DNA from: Candidatus Thorarchaeota archaeon
Lineage (GTDB): Archaea; Asgardarchaeota; Thorarchaeia; Thorarchaeales; Thorarchaeaceae
Assembly (NCBI GenBank): GCA_004524595.1
Contig: SDOA01000080.1
Span: forward strand, 1-18,847
DNA: 18,847 nt
Direction: 5' to 3'
Positions 7,246 through 14,292 of this stretch are shown one piece after another. The notes beneath the pieces are model-generated. The model was not told the DNA's origin. It made no database searches and was given only the letters and a program-made list of their open reading frames with translations. Numbering within the stretch: position 1 is the first letter of the stretch; every line of letters starts with the position of its first letter. The position numbers were made by a program, and so were the translations under genes.

Positions 7246-8703
7246 ATGTCGAAGGATTCTGACAAAGAACCGACTGATAAAGTAGATGCCAAGAAAGTCG
7301 TAGAGGGACTTCTCACAGAACTTGGTGTCGATGATGAAATGAGGCATGAGCTCATCGAATCTGGACGAATGTCAAGTGATGTTATGCGTGTGGAATCAAG
7401 TGAGCAAGTTCGTCGTCAAATGGAGCTGGACACAAGTATCGAACGTCTTCGTGACTCTCTCTCTCTACTTGAAAGGAATATTCTGACTATTGATAGTACT
7501 ATTGACCGTATTGAAAGAGACCTCGTGCCTGTAGTATTGTCATTTCTTGTTGGTCTAAAAGGAAACCTAGTGAACATAAGAGGTGAGATAATTACTAGGA
7601 GTAAACGAAAGGCAAAGACGAATCTTCAGACTGTTTTCATCGATGATGAAGTCAAACCAATTGTTGATGAAGAGTTCAAGGTCATAGAAGAATCTCTTAC
7701 ATCAGGAATGTCTACTCCAATATTAGAAAAGATGCGTGACATTACAGAATCAATGAAAGAGTCTATGAAACTCACTCTAAATGAGCTATCAACGTTGAAA
7801 GGAAGTGTTGATGATTACACTCAACGGTCATCTACAGAGATTGAACATCTCTCAACTACACTTGGAATGAAACCGAAAATTGAAGTTCCAAAAGAAGTTG
7901 AGGAACAACTTAAGAAATTTAGTAACGAGATTGATCAATTAAAGCATGAGCTTGGTATAGAACGGCAAAAGCTTGAGAATAGAGAATCTGAAAATCTTGA
8001 GTTGCGTAAGAATATTGCGGAATTAAAAGTTCGTAATGATGATCTCGAAGACACTCTAATGAATACACAATCTGCTCCGAAGGTTGATCCAACACTTATC
8101 GCTGAACTTCGTCAGACAGTAAAATCACTAGAGGCAATGAACGAAGTACAAAGTGAAAAGATCAAAGAGATCGAATTAAAACTTCAGGCATCTGAGCATA
8201 AGGTCTCAGAATATCATGGTGTCATCTCTCAAAAAGAGGTTGAACTTGGAGACCTTCAAACCAAAGTACGGCAACTACAGGATGAGATGGGTTCAACAGG
8301 AGCACGTCTCTCAGAAATGGAAGAGCTACGTGCTAGAGTACGTTCATACGAGTCTGGGGATAAGGCTAGAGAGTTAGAGCGAATTAAGACAGAATTTGAG
8401 AGGATTTCTGCAGCCAATGAACGTCTAACTAACGATTTTGAAGAGACCAAGACAAAACTACAACACGCTGAAGAGACTATAGAAGGATATATGTCTCTCA
8501 TGGATAGTACTGAAAAGACAAAGGCCTTCTTGATGGTTGAAGAACATGGTGAGATGTCTATTAGAGAGATTGCAAGGTCACTCGGTGTCGCACCTGCAAT
8601 TGTAATGAAATGGGCAGAAGAATTTCAATCACTTGGCATAGCTTGGGTAATTGATGGTACTACACTAGTCCACCGTGATAAACTCGAGTCCAAAAAGGGA
8701 TAG
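7246..8703 (+). CDS. Long coiled-coil protein with C-terminal winged-helix DNA-binding domain
   Basis: This 485-residue protein is almost entirely helical and charged. An N-terminal helical segment (about 1-75) precedes helices with few breaks (about 75-200), then a heptad-rich coiled coil from about 215 to 420 broken near 280 by QSAPKVDPT. The last 65 residues form a winged-helix candidate: MSIREIARSLGVAPAIVMKWAEEFQSLGIAWVI is helix-turn-helix followed by the wing strands. There are no Walker motifs, so this is not an SMC or Rad50 ATPase. The ATG has GGAGTGAGGT seven bases upstream. The gene is monocistronic. A role as a DNA-bridging or chromosome-structuring protein is inference. A shorter protein of the same layout is encoded at 15326-16003 beside topoisomerase VI. 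Confidence 0.85.
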   Translation: MSKDSDKEPTDKVDAKKVVEGLLTELGVDDEMRHELIESGRMSSDVMRVESSEQVRRQMELDTSIERLRDSLSLLERNILTIDSTIDRIERDLVPVVLSFLVGLKGNLVNIRGEIITRSKRKAKTNLQTVFIDDEVKPIVDEEFKVIEESLTSGMSTPILEKMRDITESMKESMKLTLNELSTLKGSVDDYTQRSSTEIEHLSTTLGMKPKIEVPKEVEEQLKKFSNEIDQLKHELGIERQKLENRESENLELRKNIAELKVRNDDLEDTLMNTQSAPKVDPTLIAELRQTVKSLEAMNEVQSEKIKEIELKLQASEHKVSEYHGVISQKEVELGDLQTKVRQLQDEMGSTGARLSEMEELRARVRSYESGDKARELERIKTEFERISAANERLTNDFEETKTKLQHAEETIEGYMSLMDSTEKTKAFLMVEEHGEMSIREIARSLGVAPAIVMKWAEEFQSLGIAWVIDGTTLVHRDKLESKKG

Positions 8704-8705
8704 CT

Positions 8706-9152
8706 TCAGTCCCTAGGCTGAACTTTGTTCATAAATTGAATTGTTTCAATCAAGCTATCTATCTTAAGCGCATTCAAATAGATTGTCTCAAGTACTGATA
8801 TTCCGATAGTATCCTCTTGGATGTATCCTTTAAGTGCTGGTTTCAGAATGTCTTCCAGATACATTGTTCGCAGTTCTTCTAATGCATCCATGAAGTGAGT
8901 ATTCAGTTGTCCTATCTCCAATGCATTCTTAATGTTCGAAAGACAGTTGTGGCAGGTTTCTTGAGTCTGTTGTCCAAGGTTTTTGGCACTCAATGTTTCT
9001 CTTACTAGTTCTATATATTGATCTGATGCACGATAATAATCACTGACAGCTAAGAATTTTGTTTTTGAACATTGTTTTAGAAATGGTTTGCTTTGAATAG
9101 AAGCAGTGTCGAACAGTCCACCTAATCTCGCAAATTCTTTCGGCACTGGCAT
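8706..9152 (-). CDS. Helical protein of unknown function, 148 aa
   Basis: I do not recognise this protein. It is predicted mostly helical, soluble and without a signal peptide. It has a single CxxC pair (TCHNC, about residues 67-71) and one more cysteine near residue 28, so a full metal site is not evident. The ATG at 9152 is preceded by AAGGT at a normal distance. The stop lies only two bases from the stop of the convergent coiled-coil gene. It is divergent from the AmrS gene. Conservation in related genomes would decide whether it belongs with either neighbour. Confidence 0.7.
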   Translation of the reverse strand: MPVPKEFARLGGLFDTASIQSKPFLKQCSKTKFLAVSDYYRASDQYIELVRETLSAKNLGQQTQETCHNCLSNIKNALEIGQLNTHFMDALEELRTMYLEDILKPALKGYIQEDTIGISVLETIYLNALKIDSLIETIQFMNKVQPRD

Positions 9153-9183
9153 AGACTAGACCTTATCTTCAATTGTACTTGTT

Positions 9184-9194
9184 CCTTTTAATAA
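9184..9194 (-). promoter_or_regulatory. TATA-like element for the 148-aa gene
   Basis: The minus strand reads ATTATTAAAAG here, about 25 bases before a possible initiation site near 9163, giving a very short leader ahead of the ATG at 9152. Confidence 0.3.
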
Positions 9195-9211
9195 TGCGCA
9201 TAGCAGTTGCA

Positions 9212-9221
9212 TTTCTATATC
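9212..9221 (+). promoter_or_regulatory. TATA-like element for the amrS operon
   Basis: TTTCTATATC lies 51 bases before the ATG at 9272. Transcription would begin near 9245, next to a perfect 6-bp inverted repeat (9246-9263). Confidence 0.4.
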
Positions 9222-9245
9222 TTTTGAAAGACCGTAACACCGATA

Positions 9246-9263
9246 AGTTACAAATAGGTAACT
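9246..9263. repeat. Perfect inverted repeat AGTTAC-N6-GTAACT before amrS
   Basis: AGTTAC and GTAACT flank the 6-base spacer AAATAG, about 25 bases downstream of the TATA-like element. This is where a repressor operator would act, or a 5' hairpin in the leader would form. It ends eight bases before the start codon and occupies the place of a ribosome site. Confidence 0.4.
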
Positions 9264-9271
9264 GATATGAG

Positions 9272-10318
9272 ATGAGAGAGGCCAAATTATATTCAATACT
9301 GAAATCAGGCATTCGTTGTGATCTATGTGCAAGAAGATGTGTACTTCATGATGGAGAAACAGGTTTCTGTCGTGTTCGTACTGTAAAAGATGGTAAACTC
9401 TATACAATTGTCTATGGTCTCATAGACGGAATGGCTGCCGACCCTATAGAGAAGAAACCTCTCTTTCATTTTGCTCCAGGGAGTCAAGCATTTTCAATCA
9501 GCACATCATCCTGCAACTTTCGATGCCAGTTCTGTTTGAATTATCATTCTGCTCATAGAGAGAAACCAGTGGGTGAAAAGCTCTCTCCTGAAGATATTGT
9601 TCACTTGGCTAAACGTTACAACTGCAGTGGAATAACCTATACTTATACTGAACCAACTATCTTCATGGAATTTGCGCATGATACTGCAAAGATAGCGCAT
9701 GAACAGGGTATGTTCAATACATTTGTGACAAATGGATACCTTACACCTGAAGCAATCGATTACATTGCACCTTATCTTGATGCAGCCTCTGTAAATTTCA
9801 AGGGCAGTGGTAACAAGGATTTTTACAACCAATTAATGTCAGTACCAAAAGTCGACCCTATTTTTACTGCTATGAAATTAATGAATGAAAAAGGCATTTT
9901 TATCGAGATTACGAACTTGATTATTCCTCAGGTAGGTGATTTTGTTGATGACACCAAAAAACTTGCTGAGTGGACTGTGGAAAATCTCGGCCCTCGTACT
10001 CCTTTTCACATAATTGCTTTCTCTCCAACTTATAAATTGACCAATGTCCCTAGGACGCCTGTAGAAATGTTAGAGAAACATATCAATATTGTCAAAGAAA
10101 CTGGCATGGAATTCGTGTATTCTGGAAATATTGCTGGACATAATTATGAAAATACCTATTGTCCTAAATGTGGATTTAAGGCAGTTGAACGATTTTCTGT
10201 GTATCTTAAAAGCAATAATCTGAACGAGGAAGGTAGATGTCCTCAATGCAATACTGACCTAAACATATCTGGGGTTAAGTGGATGGTACGAGGAAAGAGT
10301 CAACAGCGACTATTCTGA
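9272..10318 (+). CDS. amrS: AmmeMemoRadiSam-system radical SAM enzyme (AmrS-like)
   Basis: This 348-residue radical SAM protein resembles pyruvate formate-lyase activases. The N-terminus has the AmrS-type cysteine set CDLCARRC plus FC (C16, C19, C23, C33). The SAM cluster motif is CNFRCQFC (C81, C85, C88), followed by TYTEPTIF and a TNGYL strand. The C-terminal CPKC and CPQC pairs are typical of this family. AmrS is named for co-occurrence with AMMECR1- and MEMO-domain proteins; neither partner is in this window, and the reaction remains unknown. The start has no clear Shine-Dalgarno sequence, so a short or structured leader is possible. The DUF2797 gene follows 10 bases after the stop. Confidence 0.9.
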   Translation: MREAKLYSILKSGIRCDLCARRCVLHDGETGFCRVRTVKDGKLYTIVYGLIDGMAADPIEKKPLFHFAPGSQAFSISTSSCNFRCQFCLNYHSAHREKPVGEKLSPEDIVHLAKRYNCSGITYTYTEPTIFMEFAHDTAKIAHEQGMFNTFVTNGYLTPEAIDYIAPYLDAASVNFKGSGNKDFYNQLMSVPKVDPIFTAMKLMNEKGIFIEITNLIIPQVGDFVDDTKKLAEWTVENLGPRTPFHIIAFSPTYKLTNVPRTPVEMLEKHINIVKETGMEFVYSGNIAGHNYENTYCPKCGFKAVERFSVYLKSNNLNEEGRCPQCNTDLNISGVKWMVRGKSQQRLF

Positions 10319-10328
10319 GGTTCAAGAC

Positions 10329-11222
10329 ATGCAGATTGTTAATGTTATTTGGAGCTATGTTGATAGTAGTCATTTTGACTCTGGAGTACAAATATGGAGA
10401 GAGGGAGATCCAAATCCTGGTTTTCTGCCATTACTAAAAGGGAGAGAGATTTCATGGGTAATCAGAGGACCAAAGCGATGTATAGGAAGTGTTAATGAAT
10501 CAGGTAAGTTGATTCCATGTCCTGAGAATTCGCTTGTTTTTGGCAGTGGACAAAAGTGTGGTCCATGTTCTGCAATAGATATTATAGATCCCTGCATCAA
10601 ATGTGATGGAAGACGATGTGATGCAATCGAAGCGCGAAGATTGCAATGTGAATCAACAGATTATGTTGTGTATGCTGTTGTTTTCAATGATAGAACATTG
10701 AAGGTTGGGGTTTCGTCAAAAGGAAGGGCGTTAATCCGATGGGTAGAACAGGGAGCTGATTTTGGTGCCGTCTTACGCGAAATCAAAGGAGGTCGTGTTG
10801 CCCGTCGAGTTGAAGATCGAATGGGGCGACAGCAAGGTGTGACAAAACAAGTGCGTTCTGAGAGAAAATCTCGAGCACTCCTTGACACATTGGACATCTC
10901 AGGGGCTGAAGAGGTAGTTCGCGAATTCGTTGAACATTCTAAACATCTTGAGCTTGATGAAGACATCCATTTGCAGAGTCTTGCAAAATTCTATTCTTTG
11001 TCTAAACTTGATACACGACCAACTCCTTGGAGAAAGCGTTCTGATCCCATTGATGGACGTGCTCTTATCGGAACGATTGTTGGAATGAAGGGTTCTTTGA
11101 TGGTTCTCGCAATCGAATCATCCCTTACTGTCGTAGACCTTAGACAAATCATTGGATATTCGATTGACCAGGACTCGGATATTACCCTAGTAACACAAAC
11201 AGGGCTCATGGACTTCTTCTGA
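10329..11222 (+). CDS. DUF2797 family protein with zinc-finger-like and GIY-YIG-like segments
   Basis: This 297-residue protein matches the DUF2797 pattern as I know it. It has a cysteine-rich module with C77, C80, C89 and C92 (CGPC, then CIKC), plus C98 and C107. The segment VVYAVVF then LKVGVSS, R and RWVEQGAD (about 113-144) follows. That segment resembles the GIY-YIG nuclease core, in which a Y-x-V-Y strand is followed by a K-V/I-G-x-S/T strand and an arginine-bearing helix. No function is established that I know of; nucleic-acid binding or cleavage is inference. Its GAGGT ribosome site overlaps the stop of amrS, so the two are translated together. The C-terminal 80 residues are beta-rich and unassigned. 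Confidence 0.85.
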   Translation: MQIVNVIWSYVDSSHFDSGVQIWREGDPNPGFLPLLKGREISWVIRGPKRCIGSVNESGKLIPCPENSLVFGSGQKCGPCSAIDIIDPCIKCDGRRCDAIEARRLQCESTDYVVYAVVFNDRTLKVGVSSKGRALIRWVEQGADFGAVLREIKGGRVARRVEDRMGRQQGVTKQVRSERKSRALLDTLDISGAEEVVREFVEHSKHLELDEDIHLQSLAKFYSLSKLDTRPTPWRKRSDPIDGRALIGTIVGMKGSLMVLAIESSLTVVDLRQIIGYSIDQDSDITLVTQTGLMDFF

Positions 11223-11258
11223 TAACTTATTTAGGGAGTCTTTGCTGACAATAAGATA

Positions 11259-12122
11259 ATGACAGATATGGTAAAGGAGCATGCACTGGTCAGATATCTC
11301 TCCCTCGTAAGAAAAGAAGGAGGCGAGCCGATAATCGGCATCCCTTATCGAGAGATGTCGGTAGACCCCGACCTAGTTGCTTCCTTTGTTCTAGCTGTCA
11401 TTATATTTGAGAATCGACAATTAAAGACCTTCACAAAAGAAGGATATGTAGTTGTCATTGAAGAGGGCGAACATGTAGTTGGACTACTTATCATCGATAG
11501 AGTTCAAGATGATGAACCCTATCGTGCCGCCCTGATCTCGATTATCGAGCATTTTGAGCGGGAATACGAAAGTCAACTCCTTGCATGGAAAGGAGATATT
11601 CGTCCATTTCGAGAATACGCGCTTAATATTTTGCAAGTCTTTCCATATCGCACCTTCAGTCTTGAGATGATACCAAAGTTAATACCAAAGTCTGAAGCCA
11701 CACCAGATCACCATGCAACAATCCCCTGGAGTGTAGGTCAAACCGATGAGAAGATTCAGACTGTCCTAGGATTCATCAATGGAAAGCGAACTATAGAGGA
11801 GATTCTTATCCAATCTGAGTTTGAAGATTCTGAGATTCTCGCTATTCTCTCAATGCTTGACAAGTACAATTGGATTACATTGACTAGGAAGTTAGATGAC
11901 ACTTCAATATTGAAGAAGATTATCGACCCTCCAAAATTTCTTATTGGTGTCTATGGCGAGCAACTTACTAGTATTGTAGAAAAATGTGACGGGACTAGGA
12001 CGCTTGCTGAGATTTGTGAGTCCCTTCCTTACAATATGGAAGCTGTAAAGCTTGTTGCTAAGAATCTTATTGACAGTGGTGTCTTAGGATTCCGTACTGA
12101 TACAGAGGAGGCTGAGATGTAA
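11259..12122 (+). CDS. Longin-like domain protein with C-terminal winged-helix-like modules (copy 1)
   Basis: Residues of about 10-120 look like a longin/profilin-like domain. The order is strand (VRYLSLVRKEGGEPIIGIPY), VDPDLVASFVLAVIIF helix, two strands (YVVVIEEGEHVVGLLIID), then a long helix (EPYRAALISIIEHFEREY) and W-KGD-x-FREY. Residues of about 155-285 contain two helix-rich units, GFINGKRTIEEIL...LDKYNWITL and EKCDGTRTLAEIC...LIDSGVLGF, each like a small winged helix of the PqqD/DUF4388 type. Longin domains act in vesicle-traffic and small-GTPase control in eukaryotes, and related folds are common in Asgard archaea. The function here is unknown. No small GTPase is in the window. A TATA-like TTATTTAG 25-30 bases upstream suggests a short-leader or leaderless start, but it may simply continue the amrS operon. 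Confidence 0.8.
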   Translation: MTDMVKEHALVRYLSLVRKEGGEPIIGIPYREMSVDPDLVASFVLAVIIFENRQLKTFTKEGYVVVIEEGEHVVGLLIIDRVQDDEPYRAALISIIEHFEREYESQLLAWKGDIRPFREYALNILQVFPYRTFSLEMIPKLIPKSEATPDHHATIPWSVGQTDEKIQTVLGFINGKRTIEEILIQSEFEDSEILAILSMLDKYNWITLTRKLDDTSILKKIIDPPKFLIGVYGEQLTSIVEKCDGTRTLAEICESLPYNMEAVKLVAKNLIDSGVLGFRTDTEEAEM

Positions 12123-12949
12123 TGACCTTAGATGTGTCCAAAGTGCGTTATATCTCTCTAATCCGAATGGAGGGTGGGGAGTCTGTTCTCAATATCCCCT
12201 ATGCAGAATTAACTGTTGACCCGGATCTTATTGCAGGTTTTGTCACTGCAGTCATCATCTTCGCCAAAACTCCCATTCGTACAATACGAAAAGCTGCTTA
12301 CGATATTCTCATCGAAGTCGGAGAAAGTGTCTTGGTACTATTAGTGGTTGATCCGGTTCCAGATGAAATCCCATATCGTGAGAAGTTGAAACATATTTTG
12401 GATGAAGTAGAATCGAAACATGGTGATAAACTCAGACATTTTGAGGGGGATGTGAGACGTTTTAGAGAGTTCGCACTAACTGTTATCAAAGAATTTCCGT
12501 TCCAATCAGCTGACCTCAATATGATTCCCGTCAAGCGGAAAAATGGTATCAGAATTCCTTTCCGTGTAGGTGCTGTAGACAGAGAGCTTGAAGAGGTTGA
12601 ATCATTCATCAATGGTAAGAGAACTATTGCAGAAATTATGGACTTGATGGGCTTGCCTGATGAAGATGTATTGGCTCTTGTATCAATTTTGGCTCGCTAT
12701 CAATGGGTTGAGTTTAAGAAACGTTTGACAGAGAATGATATTCTGATAAAATCAAAATGCCAAGATATCATATTAGAGCGGTTGAAATCTCAATATGGGG
12801 CAGCATTAGACAACCTGATGAATCAATTTGATGGAAAGACCAGTATCAAAGTGGTCTTAGAGTCTGTACCCTACGATAGAGATGCACTATGGTTTCTAAT
12901 TAATAAACTTGTAGAAGTTGGATGTCTTTCTCCAGCCTCATCACACTAG
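12122..12949 (+). CDS. Longin-like domain protein with C-terminal winged-helix-like modules (copy 2)
   Basis: This 275-residue protein is a paralogue of the gene before it, aligned over its whole length. Shared signposts are VRY-x-SL-x-R-x-EGGE, IPY-x-E, VDPDL-x-A, FV-x-AVIIF, GD-R-FRE-A, FINGKRT and the closing NKLVEVGCL unit. Its ATG overlaps the previous stop by one base (TAATG), with GGAGG about 10 bases upstream, so the pair is made together and may form a heterodimer, as longin and Roadblock proteins often do. The sequences have diverged far more than a recent duplication would allow. The stop shares a CTAG tetramer with the stop of the convergent NifB-like gene. Confidence 0.8.
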   Translation: MTLDVSKVRYISLIRMEGGESVLNIPYAELTVDPDLIAGFVTAVIIFAKTPIRTIRKAAYDILIEVGESVLVLLVVDPVPDEIPYREKLKHILDEVESKHGDKLRHFEGDVRRFREFALTVIKEFPFQSADLNMIPVKRKNGIRIPFRVGAVDRELEEVESFINGKRTIAEIMDLMGLPDEDVLALVSILARYQWVEFKKRLTENDILIKSKCQDIILERLKSQYGAALDNLMNQFDGKTSIKVVLESVPYDRDALWFLINKLVEVGCLSPASSH

Positions 12950-13773
12950 AGTACTCTATCATCTCCTGGTACGCCAACGACATCGCTTCTACATTGTTTG
13001 CAATGGTAAAATTGCGGAATACTCTCTCCTCCAATTTTGCGAGCGGACGCGAGTTCATCGAAAGTGGGTGGAATCAGACATGTTGTTTTTGAACAAGGAA
13101 CGAGCGGAACAATATTTTGTAATATTGCTCCTGCTTTAGCAATCCTCTTTGCAAGTATAGATATCTCGTTAGCGTTTATCTCAGGTATAAGAACAGTATT
13201 GACCTTCAAAGAGATACCCAATTCTGTTGCAATAGATATGCCATTCAACTGCTTCGAAATAATTCGTTTTCCCATCTCAATACCTGTCATAAGATCATTA
13301 TCAATCAAAGCCCATTCGTAAACTTTAGCTGCAGTAGTCGGATGTATTGCATTCATCGAAACAGAGATGGAATCAACACGTATTTGTTGTAAATAAGCAG
13401 CTTTTTCTTCCAACAACACGCCGTTTGTGCTAAGACATATCTTACGGTCTTTTTTGAGACTACTAATTTTCTCAAGGAAAACAAAAGTCTCATCATTAAA
13501 TAACGGTTCTCCTGGTCCTGAGATAGCGATAATTCTTAAATTTGAGTTTCTCTCCATCTCCATAACAGTTCTAGCGATTGCCTCCGAAGGAGTCATTAAA
13601 CTCGAAGCATAACCTGGTTTTCCAGTATGACAGGAGTTACCAGCATTATGATCACAAAAAATGCATTTCACATTGCATCTTTGAGCAACTGGTAAATGAA
13701 TTCTCGCCCATAGATTATTACGATTACTTGAGAAACATGGATGATGAATCATAGGGTACTGCTGAAATGACAT
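12946..13773 (-). CDS. NifB-like radical SAM protein
   Basis: The 275-residue protein follows NifB in outline. It has an N-terminal HPCFS motif (H11, C13), WARIHLPVA, the SAM cluster motif CNVKCIFC (C33, C37, C40), then C48 in SCHTGKPGYAS where NifB has an E-S-R-P-G segment, LMTPSEA, GPGEP at 86-90, STNG, VNTVLIPEIN and the C-terminal HCKQCRSDVVGVPGDD (C258, C261). NifB condenses two 4Fe-4S clusters into the 8Fe NifB-cofactor precursor of nitrogenase. The extra cysteines and histidine suggest additional clusters are bound here too. No nif genes are in the window, and the altered CHTGKPG segment points to a NifB-like family with another role. It follows the Roadblock gene by six bases with only a weak upstream GAG motif. 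Confidence 0.85.
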   Translation of the reverse strand: MSFQQYPMIHHPCFSSNRNNLWARIHLPVAQRCNVKCIFCDHNAGNSCHTGKPGYASSLMTPSEAIARTVMEMERNSNLRIIAISGPGEPLFNDETFVFLEKISSLKKDRKICLSTNGVLLEEKAAYLQQIRVDSISVSMNAIHPTTAAKVYEWALIDNDLMTGIEMGKRIISKQLNGISIATELGISLKVNTVLIPEINANEISILAKRIAKAGAILQNIVPLVPCSKTTCLIPPTFDELASARKIGGESIPQFYHCKQCRSDVVGVPGDDRVL

Positions 13774-13779
13774 GGCTGC

Positions 13780-14172
13780 TTATTCACTCAGATGTAGAAT
13801 TTTTCTTGCTTCTCTTGCTGCACGTTTAGCATCACTGAAGATTAAACCCAATGCTGCATTCTCTGGAGCTGTCACAGTAAGAAGGTAGTCTGTTGAAATA
13901 TTAATAACAAGTGTGGTTCCTAGGTCTCCTTGGATAATGATTGATTTCAGATCTCCTTGTTTTAATTCCTTTACAGTCTGTTCTCCTGCAGCATGAATTC
14001 CAGCAACCATTGCTGCTACCGATACCTCTTCAGTTCCAGCATGGAAATGACTCACAAGTGGAAGGCCTTCTACCGAGAAAATTGCAGACCCAAGAATTGG
14101 TGATTTATTTGAGAGGTCTTTTAGAAGGTGTAAGAGGTGCTCTTGGAGCTTCAGATTGTTATAGCCTTCCAA
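13780..14172 (-). CDS. Roadblock/LC7-domain protein (MglB-like)
   Basis: The 130-residue protein is a single Roadblock/LC7 domain. It has the opening helix LQEHLLHLLKDL, SAIFSVEGLPLVSHF, a long MVAGIHAAGEQTVKEL helix, paired strands (SIIIQGDLGTTLVINIS and YLLTVTAP), and a final helix with GLIFSDAKRAAREARKIL. Such proteins dimerise and regulate Ras-like small GTPases; bacterial MglB is the GAP-like partner of MglA. The start is TTG: an in-frame TAA lies immediately before it, and GAGG stands eight bases upstream. A possible TATA box (GCTTTATTTG, minus strand, near 14253-14262) lies upstream. It is the first gene of a pair with the NifB-like enzyme, an odd partner for a GTPase regulator. Confidence 0.9.
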   Translation of the reverse strand: MEGYNNLKLQEHLLHLLKDLSNKSPILGSAIFSVEGLPLVSHFHAGTEEVSVAAMVAGIHAAGEQTVKELKQGDLKSIIIQGDLGTTLVINISTDYLLTVTAPENAALGLIFSDAKRAAREARKILHLSE

Positions 14173-14252
14173 TTATCATTCCTCAAATGCTGTAATTTAT
14201 TCTTTCAGACATGCTTTGGTATGTCTTAAAGATAGTACCTTGGTTATGAAAG

Positions 14253-14262
14253 CCACAAATAA
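14253..14262 (-). promoter_or_regulatory. TATA-like element for the Roadblock / NifB-like pair
   Basis: The minus strand reads CTTTATTTGT here, about 80 bases before the TTG start at 14172. It is the best candidate in the 120-base gap after the topoisomerase cluster. Confidence 0.3.
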
Positions 14263-14292
14263 AGCTTAGCCACGCATGTATTTCTATTACTT

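Noticed and set aside
7246..8703. The long coiled-coil protein as an SMC or Rad50 relative
   Set aside because: It has no Walker A, Walker B or signature motif at either end.
8696..8722. Short inverted repeats (AGGGA/TCCCT and TTCAG/CTGAA) at the 8703/8706 junction
   Set aside because: The stems are only 5 bp, mutually exclusive, and lack a T-tract, so I do not call a terminator.
9156..9407. An 83-codon minus-strand frame between the 148-aa gene and amrS
   Set aside because: It overlaps the well-supported amrS N-terminus and the promoter region, and its product shows no protein-like pattern.
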